From contig CP107211.1 in NCBI GenBank assembly GCA_025757845.1, forward strand, positions 1,612,001-1,676,000: a stretch of 64,000 nucleotides of DNA, written 5' to 3'. The notes beneath the pieces are model-generated. The model searched no databases. It was not told where the DNA came from and saw only the letters and a list, made by a program, of their open reading frames with translations. The position numbers and the translations under genes are program-made. Each line of letters opens with the position of its first letter. Position 1 is the first letter of the stretch. This DNA is from Oscillospiraceae bacterium (GTDB lineage: Bacteria > Bacillota > Clostridia > Oscillospirales > Ruminococcaceae). Positions 26,884 to 36,700 of this stretch are shown one piece after another.

Positions 26884-27144
26884 TTACTTGCCGATCTGGC
26901 TCTTCTTGTCCTCCAGGTACTTGTCCGCCTGGATTGCGGCGATGGTGAAGCTGTTGTTCTTCCACCAGGCAATCAGCGCGGCCACCGTGGTGATGCCAGC
27001 GGTGACCAGCTGCTCCACGGTGGCGCTCTCGATGGGCAGCACAGGCTTGCCGCAGGCGCTGAGGATCTGGTTAGTCAGGGCCAGCAGCAGGCAGGCGGTG
27101 CGGGCGATGGTACCGGCGGAGATCTTGTTGTTCAGGTTATTCAT
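26884..27144 (-). CDS. phage holin, phi-LC3-type
   Basis: 86 residues from the ATG at 27144 (AAAGGA upstream). Two hydrophobic segments (ISAGTIARTACLLLALTNQI and TAGITTVAALIAWWKNN) around a short loop and a polar tail (LEDKKSQIGK) match the phi-LC3 holin family. It would make membrane holes that release the GH25 lysozyme encoded two genes upstream in the operon. Confidence 0.85.
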   Translation of the reverse strand: MNNLNNKISAGTIARTACLLLALTNQILSACGKPVLPIESATVEQLVTAGITTVAALIAWWKNNSFTIAAIQADKYLEDKKSQIGK

Positions 27145-27187
27145 GGTTTGTCCTTTCTCCCGGCGTTGCCGGGCTTGTGTGGGTGTA

Positions 27188-27490
27188 TCAGTCACGGATG
27201 GGCAGGGCCTTGGCGCGGTTGTACAGCTCGGTGCCCGTGCCATTGCCGCCCAGGGCGTGATAGCTTTTGTAGAGATACTCCAAGTTTTTCAGGCCTGCGG
27301 TGTCGATGCCGCCCTGCTGGATGTAGTGGGTGCAGGACTGGTAGAGCCGGTCGTGCATGATGGCCAGAAGGCCGTCCTTGATGGTCCGGTACTCGGTGAC
27401 CTTTTTGATCAGGTAGCCCCAGCCGATGCCCAGCAGCCAGATGGCTCCCTCCATCCAGTGGGCAGAGATGTAGGCAAAAACTTGCTGCAT
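27188..27490 (-). CDS. small membrane protein, putative second holin or antiholin
   Basis: 100 residues from the ATG at 27490. One clear membrane segment (GAIWLLGIGWGYLI) near the N-terminus is followed by a soluble helical region with LYQSCTHYIQQGGIDTAGLKNLEYLYKSYHALGGNG. The latter part resembles the cytoplasmic part of proteins found beside phage lysins. Position between lysozyme and holin suggests a lysis-timing role; this is inferred from context only. Confidence 0.6.
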   Translation of the reverse strand: MQQVFAYISAHWMEGAIWLLGIGWGYLIKKVTEYRTIKDGLLAIMHDRLYQSCTHYIQQGGIDTAGLKNLEYLYKSYHALGGNGTGTELYNRAKALPIRD

Positions 27491-27495
27491 TGGTC

Positions 27496-28146
27496 TCACC
27501 CCCTGACCTGCCCCAGCCCGGCCCGCTGGATGATGCCCGCGTAGTCCTTGTAGGCCACGCTGAGGTCTACTCCGGTGCTCACACCGGGCACGGTGCCTTC
27601 GCTGGTGTACTGCCACATACCAAAGGGCCAGCCCGGTTCAGGTTTTTCCTTGCGGTATGCAGCCAGCCACACATCATAGGGCTTGAGGGCCGCGCCGGTC
27701 ATGTACAAATTGGTCTGCGCAAAATACAAGCCGGTGTACAGCATGGCGTACACGCCCCAGCTCTCCACCGCGCTTAGGCAGCGGGCCACGATGTCGCTCA
27801 GGGCTGCCTTGCTCAGGGCTGCCTGCAGCTTGTCCTCGATGTCCACGGCCACCGGCAGACCCAGCGTTTTGCCGGTCAGAGCGCTTTTCAGCAAGGCCAG
27901 CTCCTTATCCGCCTCCGCCTTGTTGACGGCCTTAAAGTAGCCATACACACCCACCGGGATGCCCAGCCGTGTGCACTCGGCGTAGTTGCGGGCAAACTGC
28001 GGGTCAATGTAAGGCTTGCTTGCCTTGCCGTCGGCGCTGTTGCCCATGGCGCGGATCATGACGCCGCCGATCTGGCCGGACGCCTTGACCTTTGCCCAGT
28101 CAATGCTGCCCTGCCAGCGGGAAACATCCATGATGGTTTTACTCAT
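27496..28146 (-). CDS. GH25 lysozyme endolysin
   Basis: 216 residues, start at 28146 with GGAGG upstream and overlapping the preceding small gene by 8 bases. The GH25 signatures are present: MDVSRWQGSIDW at the N-terminus, VAVDIED with catalytic acids in the middle, and MWQYTSEGTVPGV..VDLSVAY at the end. It hydrolyses the MurNAc-GlcNAc bond. There is no signal peptide and no separate wall-binding domain, so release depends on the holins. Confidence 0.93.
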   Translation of the reverse strand: MSKTIMDVSRWQGSIDWAKVKASGQIGGVMIRAMGNSADGKASKPYIDPQFARNYAECTRLGIPVGVYGYFKAVNKAEADKELALLKSALTGKTLGLPVAVDIEDKLQAALSKAALSDIVARCLSAVESWGVYAMLYTGLYFAQTNLYMTGAALKPYDVWLAAYRKEKPEPGWPFGMWQYTSEGTVPGVSTGVDLSVAYKDYAGIIQRAGLGQVRG

Positions 28147-28300
28147 CGGCGGTTTCCTCCACGATCTCTTCAAAGCCGCTCTTGATAAGCAGCGCCTTGA
28201 CCTTCGCCTTCAGCAGGCGGGGGCAGCGCTCATACAGCGCCTTTGCCTCCTCGGTGGTCTCGCAGCTCATGATCTCCTGTGCCCATAACATCGCCATCAT
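28139..28300 (-). CDS. small phage protein before lysozyme, CD1375-like
   Basis: 53 residues starting MMAMLWAQEIM (AAAGG upstream). The length, position between tail and lysis genes, and the C-terminal KAKVKALLIKSGFEEI are like the short CD1375/XkdX-type proteins of Firmicutes phages, whose role is unknown. Identity rests on pattern only. A longer start at 28339 is possible. Confidence 0.5.
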   Translation of the reverse strand: MMAMLWAQEIMSCETTEEAKALYERCPRLLKAKVKALLIKSGFEEIVEETADE

Positions 28301-28331
28301 AAATGCCAACCTTTCTAATTTTTGTGTGATT

Positions 28332-28658
28332 TTATGCATAAACAGTCTCGCTCATTTCAAGCAGACACTGTTTCAGCATCTCGTTTTCTTTTTGCAGCGC
28401 CGCCACCGTCTCCGGCAGCTTCTCCCGCTCTTCGGCCTTTTTGCGCTCGGCTTCCTTCGCGGCCAGCTCTTCGGCGGTCGGCGGGGGAGGTACCGTGCCC
28501 GCCTCGTACACCATGTAGGTGCCGTCTGCCAGTGCAACGCCCCAGTAGCGCTGGCCGGGCTGTGCGGCATCGTTGTGCTCGCTCACGGCCTGCGCAATGG
28601 CGATGTAATCGGCTTTTGCCGCCGGAGCGGTGTAACCGGGCTTGATTTTAGTGTCCAT
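28332..28658 (-). CDS. small tail-associated protein with C-terminal coiled coil
   Basis: 108 residues. The N-terminal half (residues 1-55) is a compact domain with RYWGVALADGTYMVYEAG, then a PPPP hinge, then an amphipathic helix rich in Glu/Lys (AAKEAERKKAEEREKL..LQKENEMLKQCLLEM). Such proteins are common directly after fibre genes, where they may be chaperones or minor tail parts. No specific family is recognised. Confidence 0.55.
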   Translation of the reverse strand: MDTKIKPGYTAPAAKADYIAIAQAVSEHNDAAQPGQRYWGVALADGTYMVYEAGTVPPPPTAEELAAKEAERKKAEEREKLPETVAALQKENEMLKQCLLEMSETVYA

Positions 28659-28669
28659 ACAGTGCCTCC

Positions 28670-29443
28670 TTATCCAATCACATTGCCGCTCTCGTCCACA
28701 AGCACCTCTTGCGGCAGCACCAAAATTGGGCGGTAGCTGTAGCTGGACTTTGCGCTGTTACCCTTTAACGCCCCGTCTGCGGTAACATACGCCGCCTTAC
28801 TCGGGGTCCATCCACCGCTCGTAGGCGTCCGGGTCCAGTAAGGCCGGGACCATTTTCTTCTGGCTGTTGCCTCGGTACGAAAGTAGCTCAGCGCCGCACC
28901 CTCTTTATATGTGTTGGTCAGGGCTCCATTCAGTTCCGTGATACTGGGCAGAAAGACCTTTGTTGCCAGGCCATCCGCCCCCTCTCTCCGGTCCTCCTCC
29001 ATAGGAAAACTTTCGGTGCCCATATAAGGGATTCGCACCTTCTTGATCAGCGGCTTGATATCCGCTTTGATCATCCTGAAAAACGTGTCTTCCAGGTATA
29101 TTTGTGAATCGGAATTCGCGTACCCGGTACCGCTGGATTTATAAGATCCCGTGAACCTTGTGGAGTTGCACAGCAGCCACGTTCCAAAGCAGCTTGCGTC
29201 GTACATATCGCCCGGTAGACCCTGATGCACAATGATCCATTCTGTACGGATGTTATCTACGTCAAAAAACACCTTTTTGCCAACCGGTTTATTTCCCAAG
29301 GGCGTGCCGCTCTGGTAGACGAGCCGGGCTTGACCATTTATGCCGACGTACACCTTTTGCACCTGCCGGGCCTGACCGCCCACGCCCACATAAAGTTTGG
29401 ACATTTTGTGTGCCGTGCTACCGGCACCGAGATAGATGCTCAT
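28670..29443 (-). CDS. putative receptor-binding/fibre tip protein, DUF6273-like
   Basis: 257 residues. The first 45 contain three short repeats of the form KLYVGVGGQARQV (also KVYVGINGQARLV), typical of fibre shafts or attachment peptides. The rest resembles DUF6273, with TEWIIVHQG, LEDTFF, IKKVRIPY and a C-terminal YWTRTPTSGG..YRPILVLP pattern that recalls formylglycine-enzyme/C-type-lectin folds. It follows the main fibre gene, as expected for a tip or adhesin. No reverse transcriptase or template repeat that would indicate diversification was seen. Confidence 0.65.
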   Translation of the reverse strand: MSIYLGAGSTAHKMSKLYVGVGGQARQVQKVYVGINGQARLVYQSGTPLGNKPVGKKVFFDVDNIRTEWIIVHQGLPGDMYDASCFGTWLLCNSTRFTGSYKSSGTGYANSDSQIYLEDTFFRMIKADIKPLIKKVRIPYMGTESFPMEEDRREGADGLATKVFLPSITELNGALTNTYKEGAALSYFRTEATARRKWSRPYWTRTPTSGGWTPSKAAYVTADGALKGNSAKSSYSYRPILVLPQEVLVDESGNVIG

Positions 29444-29455
29444 GCGCCCACCTCC

Positions 29456-30565
29456 TTATGCGTACACCAGCAGGACAGTGCCTGTGTCGAGGGCGCTGCC
29501 CACGCCGGGGTCGGTGGTCTGCGCCTTGACCGTAAAGCCGTTGACGCTGGTCACGCTCAGGGTGCCGTCATTTGTCACGCCGAGGCCAGCGCCAACTTTT
29601 ACGGAGCCTAGCTGGTCAGCCGTGGCAGGCGTGCCGAACTTTTGGTCGGCCTCTTTCTGGTTGTACACCTCCGTCTTTGCGTAGGTCTCATTCTTGCCGT
29701 AGGCTCCCACATCCTCCGCCGTCAGGGCTGTGTCCTTTCCGGTTCCTCCGTGTTCCACGCCCAGCACGCCGGTCATCACATCCAGTGCCGTGGTGTCCTT
29801 GGTCTGCAGCGTCCGTGTGCTGCCGTCGCCCATGGTCAGGGTCATCACCTGCCCGTTCAGCTCGATGCGCTCCACATAGTCCGCACTGCCCGCTTCCAGC
29901 GCACCCACGTCCGCCGCCGTCAGGGTCACCACGCCGCCCTGGCCGTTCACGCTCTTCACCGGCCCGTCCGCCGGTGCCGTTTTCTCCGCCCGATCGGCTG
30001 CCGCCTCGGCCCGGGCTGCGCCGCTTTCTGCCGCTTTCTGTGCCGCCCCGGCCTGTCCGGCCGCCGTCACCGTTTCTGTCCGTGCTGCCTCGGCTCTCTT
30101 CGCATCCTTCGCGGCCGCACCTGCGCTGTTCCGCGCTTCCTGCGCGCTGGTCGCCGCACTGTTCGAGTACGCCAGCACCCGCGCCACAAAGGTCTCGTAC
30201 TGCGTCGGGCTGATCTCCGCGTCGCCGTCGGTGGCAAGCGTCTCGTAGCAGTCGTATTTTGCCGGCCGTGTCAGCGCCCGGAATCCGTCCTCGCCCAGGG
30301 CCAGCAGCATCCAGCTGCCGCAGCTCGACGCGGTAAACTCCTTGCCCACCGCACAGCTGTGCGCTTCGTCCAGCAAAATGGGGGCAGGCAGGGTGCCGTC
30401 CTGCCGCTGGATGTGCAGCGTCACGCTCTTGCCCTGCCAGCTCTCCGGCAGGGTAAATTCCAGCCGCTCTACGTTCGCGCTGCTCTGCCCGCCCAGGTGC
30501 AGCACCTTCATCTCCGGGGCAAACTCCACCCCACCGAATCGCTTTTCCACGATCCTTACCTGCAT
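29456..30565 (-). CDS. phage tail fibre / baseplate upper-type protein
   Basis: 369 residues. The N-terminal domain (1-110) has the FxLPESWQGKSVTLHIQRQDG style seen in BppU-like fibre bases. Residues 130-200 are an Ala-rich coiled coil (SAATSAQEARNSAGAAAKDAKRAEAAR as repeated heptads), and the C-terminal half carries fibre repeats such as GVVTLTAADVGALEAG and TALTAEDVGAYGKNETYAKTEVYNQKEADQKF. This architecture fits a trimeric fibre joining the virion to the adhesin encoded next. Confidence 0.75.
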   Translation of the reverse strand: MQVRIVEKRFGGVEFAPEMKVLHLGGQSSANVERLEFTLPESWQGKSVTLHIQRQDGTLPAPILLDEAHSCAVGKEFTASSCGSWMLLALGEDGFRALTRPAKYDCYETLATDGDAEISPTQYETFVARVLAYSNSAATSAQEARNSAGAAAKDAKRAEAARTETVTAAGQAGAAQKAAESGAARAEAAADRAEKTAPADGPVKSVNGQGGVVTLTAADVGALEAGSADYVERIELNGQVMTLTMGDGSTRTLQTKDTTALDVMTGVLGVEHGGTGKDTALTAEDVGAYGKNETYAKTEVYNQKEADQKFGTPATADQLGSVKVGAGLGVTNDGTLSVTSVNGFTVKAQTTDPGVGSALDTGTVLLVYA

Positions 30566-30636
30566 GGTCTTTTCCTCCTTCCGTTTTTTTCCCAGTCTAC
30601 CGTCCCGCTGCCCCGCAAAAAACCGTGTACTTTTAT

Positions 30637-30675
30637 AAAAGCACCCCGGCAGGTCTTGCCCGCCGGGGTGCTTTC
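30637..30675 (-). terminator. terminator after the giant protein gene
   Basis: Stem AAAAGCACCCCGGC / GCCGGGGTGCTTT with U-rich ends on both strands. Bases 30676..30738 contain a 10-base direct repeat TTGGTTGGCA and no gene. The fibre genes to the left must be reached by read-through or a promoter that I could not identify. Confidence 0.7.
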
Positions 30676-30738
30676 TATTGGTGACAAAGCGTCACCGGAT
30701 GGCTGCCACTTGGTTGGCACTTGGTTGGCATCTGGTCG

Positions 30739-33700
30739 TCACCGCAGCAGTGCATACGGGTCCTCTTCCGGTTCCGCCTGTGTTGCCTTCTCCGCCGCTT
30801 TTTCCCACTGCGCAAAGGTCTTTTCCGTGTACAGGGCGTTTCCGTCCGTGTCGGTCAGGGCCAGCAGCACGTCGGCCAGCTGCTGCTTGTCCGCATCGCT
30901 GCCCGCCAGATACTCCGGCTTTGCCAGCTCGGTCAGCTTGCTCTTCACGCTGCTCGGCGTCCGTCCGGCCTTCATCAGCCGGTCGTACTCGGCCTGCACG
31001 TCCTGCGCCTTCCGGCTGTCCACCGCCTCGCCCAGGTCCGCGTACATGTCGCCCGCGTCGCCCTTCAGCATCTCGGTCTCCAGTGCATTCACGGCCCCGG
31101 TCACGCAGTCGATCACGGCTTCCCGCTTCGGCGCGTCCTCCTTCACATTCTTCCGGATGCCCAGCACGTCGTACAGCGCTTCGATGGTCTCCGTCTCCAG
31201 CCGGTACCGCTCGGCTTCGTTCCCTTCCATCTGTGCCTTTGCCGCCGCCCGGGTGTCGGCGTCGTACTTCTTCAGCCGGGTCTTCAGCTGCTTGTAGATC
31301 TCGCCCTCCTTGCCCATGGCCACCAGTTTCTCCACCGCCGCCTGTGCCTCGTCCGCGTCGCCGCTGGCATAGGCATTGTACAGCCGGTCATACTGCCCGG
31401 TCGCGCTCTCCGGCAGGCTGTTGAAGCTAAATTTTCCGCCCTGCGCCACGTTCTGCGCATCGTCCCAGTACCCGCGCACTGCGTCCACCATCTTCCGGCC
31501 GTTGCCGTAGGGCACCCCCACGATCTCAAAGCCGTTTTCGATCAGGGCCATGCCCTTCTCCATCAGCTTCTTGTGGTGCTTTTCCAGCTCCGCCTCGTCC
31601 ATCTCGCTGGTGTCCTTCTTCAGCTCCGCCGTAAACTTCACCACATCCGACGCCATGTCGTTTACCGCGCTGATGTTCGTGGCACTGATCACGTCGTAAT
31701 CCTTGCCCTCGATGGCATTGTCGATCAGGCTGTACAGCTCGCTGCCAAACAGGAAGTTGCCCATTGTGCTCTCGGTGGACAGCGAGAAAAAGCGGCTCAC
31801 CATGCTCTTCAGGGTCACGTCGCCGTTCTCGTCCTGCTCCCGGTCCCACCGGTGCAGCAGGAAGTCCGCGCCGATCTTCATCATGGCAAACACCGCCACC
31901 TGCGCCGCCTGGCTCAGAATGGCCCGGTCCCGCTGCTTTGTCGCCCGCTGCAGCTCTGCCTTGTTCGCGTCGCTGGCGTCCGCCTTGTACCGCGCCGCCT
32001 GCGCTTTCCAGTCGCCCACCGCGTCGATCAGGATGCCCGCATTCTGGAAGCGCTGGGTCGTGAACATCGTAAAGGTCTTTACCATCTCGTCCGGGTTGCG
32101 CTGGATGCCTGCCCGCTGCATCACGGTGTAGTTCGGCTGGGTCTGCTCGATCACCTTCTGGTAGGTGCGGTTCACCGCCTCCCAGTATGCCGGGCTTCCG
32201 GTCTCTCCCGCGCCCTCGAATTCCGCCGCGTGGTTCTTCACATAGGCTTTGCTGCCCTCCCACAGGGCCGCCACCGTGATCTCGTCCATGCCGTTGATCC
32301 ATCCGGTCAGCCATCCGGGCACCTTGTCCATGCCCTTCTGCACCAGCGTCTCCCGCTTGCCGATGCTCTGCAGCTCGCCTTTTCCGGCCCCGCGCTTCCG
32401 CCACTGCAAAAGCACGTCCCCGTGCTCTGCAATTTCTGCTTCCAGCGCTGCCTTCTGCTTCGATTTCAAAAAGGGCACCACCGACGTCATAGTGTCCCTC
32501 ACAAATGGCATCACCGACGCCATGGTGTCTCCGCCCAGCACGGCCGCCGCCGTCGGCAGGCTCGCCGCCTGTGCAATGGCCACGCCGGGGTTCAGGGTCA
32601 GCACCGCCCCCGCGTAGTTGCCCCGCAGCGTGCTCAGCATCCGGCTCACGCCGTTGGAGCGGTGCCGCTGGGTGGTCTGCAGGTCGGTCAGCAGATCGTC
32701 CAGGTAGCTCACGGCCTTCGTGCCCCACTGCTCCTTGATCACGCCGTTTTTCAGGGTCTTCACGCCGTCCCGGGTCTCCACCCCTGCGTTCAGGATCTTC
32801 TGCACGTCCCGGATGGGCGCGGCCAGTCCCGCATAGGCTGCCGTGTCCCGCAGGCTGCGCTGCACCACGCTCGAGCACTCTTCCAAAAGGATGGGCTTGC
32901 TGCTCTTCACACGGTTCTTCAAAAAGCCCCGGCCCTCAATGGTCGCGTCCAGCTTCACGCCCTCGATCTCGGTCGCCAGTGCAGCCTTGTCCACCGCAAT
33001 GGGGTAGTAGTTCTGCACGGTGGCCCGCTTGTAGCCCACCAGCTGCAGGCTCGTCTCGTTGATCAGCTTCGTGGTGTAGTTTCCAAAAAACTCCTTCATG
33101 TCCGCGCACCACGCCCGGTCGTAGTCGGTCATGGCCGCTTCCAGTGTGTTCAGGATGGTGTCCGCCATGGCTTCCCCGTGTCCGTCGCTCAGCATGCCCA
33201 GCTGCACCAGCTGTCCCTTCTGGTAGGCCTGCTCCACGTCGCCCTTGCTGTACAGCTGCGCATCCGGCACCACCATGCCGCCGGTCATCAGGTGCTCCCG
33301 GCTGTCCTTGTTCTGCAGGTGCATGTACAAACTGCACAGCTGCGCATGGGTCAGCGGCACCGCGTTGTGGTCCGTGTCTCTCAGGCCCACGTCCACAAGG
33401 TCCGCACCCGGCCCGGCAAAGGCCTGCGCTTCCTTGGCGTGCTTTGCGCCCGTCACGTCTGCAAACAGCTTTTCGCCCTCGATGGTGATCTTCGTCTGCC
33501 GGTACTGGCCGTCGTTCAGCATCTGCCCGATCTTCTCCATCTGGCCGCCGTTCTTGTAGCCGCCCAGCATCCGCAGAACCCGCTCGGCCCCCAGCATGTC
33601 CAGGTTGTACTTGGTCAGCAGGTTCTGCAGCCCGTCCAGCGCCCCGCCGGGGTGGTTGCCCTTGCTCAGCGTCACCTCATAGGCCGCCTCGTCCGCGATC

Positions 33701-36700
33701 TTGCTCACCTCTTCGGCCTTCGCAAGGCTCACGGTCTTGTTTTCGTTCCGGATCACATGCAGCGTCGCGCTGGTGATGGCCTTCAGCATCCGCATCTGGT
33801 CCACCGTCATGGGCAGGTAGGTGCGGCTCTCGGTCTCCCGGATCCGCTTGCGCAGCCGCTCCTGCAAGGCCAGTGCCTTCTCGCTGTAGGGCAGCTCCTC
33901 AGCCTCGGCCAGCTTTGCCTGTAAGTCGGCCAGCTTTGCATCCTTCCACGCCGTCAGGTCGGTCTGCAGCGCCGTGATCAGCTTCGGCACCCCGGTCTGC
34001 TCCCACTCGGTGGTCATGGCCGTGGGGCTGCCCTCGCTGCCCATGCTCGCCTGGATGCTGTTCTGCAGCCGCGTCAGCTGGGCCACGGCCTTGTCGTTCA
34101 GCACGGTCATGTCGGCGATCTTTGCCACCTCCGCCGCCTGCTCGATCAGCCGCTTGCTCACATACTTGCCCTTGCTCGGCCGCAGCACCATCTGGTTCAG
34201 CGCCGCCGCATCCTGCCGGATGCCCCGCTTCAGCTCGTCCATCTTCCGGCCGTCCCGCGCTTTCTGCACCCGCTTCTCGGCCACCCGCTTCGCAATGGCG
34301 ATCTCCTCATCCCGCTGCTGGCGTGCCACCTCGGCGGCCAGTGCGTTCCGCTGCGCCTGCTTCTGCTGCCAGGCCTCGGCCTTCCGCTGGTTTTCTTCCT
34401 CCCATTCCATGATCTCGTTTTCCTGCACGATCAGGCTGTACTCGGCCTTGTCCGCACGCCGCTGCTCGTCCCGCACCTGCCGGGCAAGGTCGGCGTTCTC
34501 GCCCCGCAGCTGCCGCACCTCCAGCCTTGCCTCGTCCCGCATCTGCTGCAGTTCGGTCCGCATCCGCTTGCGTTCGGCTTTCCATTCCCGCTCGTAGGTC
34601 TCCCGCAGCACGGTCAGCTTCTCGTTCAGGTCGCCCACGTTGCTCACGTCCACGCCCAGCAGTTCCAGGTTCGCGTCCAGCTGCTTTTCCGCTTTCGCGT
34701 TCCGCTTCTGCAGCTCGCTCACCTGCTGCACCTCGGCGTTCCGGCCCGCTGTGCGCTGGTTCTCGGCCAGCCGCCGGTTGAATTCCCGGCTCTGCACCTT
34801 CTGCACGCCCCGCAGGCTCTTTTCCACCTCGGCCGCCCGCGCCGCGTCTCCGGCAGCCGCCTTCGCCGCTTCCAGGTTGTGCCGCTGGATGCCCTCAAAA
34901 ATGGCCTGTGCGTCCGTCAGCTGCGGCAGCTGCATGATATCCCCGATGATCCTGCCCGCCAGCTCCACGCGGGCGTCCTCATACTCGGCCTTGTCCGCAA
35001 AGCGGCTCATGGTCTTCGGCTTGATGGCGTCGTGCAGGTTCATCAGCACGTCCAGCCACTCGGTGCTCTCGAAGCTCAGACTGCCCGCCACACCGGCCTG
35101 CTCTGCGGCCTGCTTCCACAGCGCCTTGGCTCCATCGGTCACGCCGCCCACGGCGCGGTCATCGTTCACAAGGCTCTCATACTGCTCCGCCGGGTTGCCG
35201 TCCCGCACGCCTTCCGCCTGCCGCAGGGTCACGCCGTGGCGCCGTGCCTCGGCCACCGCCTCGCTCCAGCTTCCGTACCGCTTCACAAGCTCGGCCTTCG
35301 CCTGCCCGCTCTTGTTCACGGTGTACTCCAGCTTGTGCAGCTCCGGGTACTCGTCCCACAGTTCGCTGTTGCGGTACATTGCCCCGTCCTGGATCTCCCC
35401 TGCCAGCGTCTCGGCCAGCGCTTCGGCCTTGTTCATGTCCGCGCCGTCGGCTTTCAGGTAGTTCACCAGCACTTCGGTCTCCTGCGCCAGCTTCGCCCGG
35501 TCGGCCTTGCTGCCGTTGGCTTTCAGCCAGCGCCCGGCCAGCTCGTCCACCGCGCTCCGGCTCACGTTCACGCCCCGTGTCAGCCCAAAAAACTGGCTCA
35601 GGGTGTCCAGCGCCGCCGCCTTCTCCGCGATCACCCGGCTTGCCTGCTGCTGCTCATTTCGCTTCGCGTCCCTGTCTGCCTGCTCCGCGATCTGGAAACG
35701 CACATCCGGCACACGGTTCAGCACCGCGGTACGCTGGGCATCGTCTCCGGCCTTGTACAGCTCCACCTTCACGCCCTTCTGCTGCAGCTCGTCGATCAGT
35801 TCTCTGCTTGCATCGTCCGGCAAGATCGCTGCCCGCACTTCGTCAAAGCCCACGGCACGCTGCGGCTTTGCTTCAAAATATCCGGTGGGGATCTTCGCCA
35901 CGTCGTTGTATAGCTTCAAAATCCGCTGCGCCGTGTCCTTGCCGATGATGTACCCTTCCTTCGCAAACACCTTGCCGATGGTCGCCGCCGTCCGCTTTCC
36001 CTGCGCCGCCTGCATCAGGATATTACCAATAGCTTCCTGTTCTTCAAAGCTGTTGTCCGCGTGCGCTGCCGTCTCGCTGCGGATGCGCTTCACCACTTCT
36101 GCGATCGCGCCGTCCGCTTCTTCCAGCAGCTTGTTGTATGTTTCCTCCGGCATCTGCTGCAGTCTGCCCTTGTCCGCCCGCACTTCGTCCAGCGTCCCAT
36201 ACTCCGTCGTGGCCGTGCTCATCAGCCCCTTGGCCGATACACCCAGCGCGCCCTGTCCTCGCGCCTCCTGCTGCTGGTTCATGGCCTGCACAAGGTTTTC
36301 CAGCGTGTATTTGTAATGCAGCTGCGCAAAGCTGCGCCGGTTGCCGGTTTTGGTATAGGGGTCTTTCCCGTTGTAAATGCCTTTTTCGCCCAGCACCTTT
36401 TCCATCTTCGGCAGCAGCCACTGTTCCACATCCGCATCCGGCGCTTTCTTCCGCAGTTCCTGCTGCATGGCTTCCGTGTCCTGCACCATCGTTGCCTCAG
36501 TGTTTTCTGCCGTTGCATATTCATAGGCGTTCATCAGCCGCGCCCGTACCATCGGTGCAATCAGCTTATCAGCTTTTTTCTGGGCTTTTTCTTCACTCCA
36601 CTTCAGTTCCTCCATAGCCCATTCTTTTTCTGCCTGCCGTACTTTTTCCAATACAGCATTCACACCGTCATGATTTCCGTTTGCTTCATCTGTTTCCACG

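Noticed and set aside
28670..30565. diversity-generating retroelement acting on the lectin-like tail gene
   Set aside because: No reverse transcriptase gene and no template/variable repeat pair were seen in the window.
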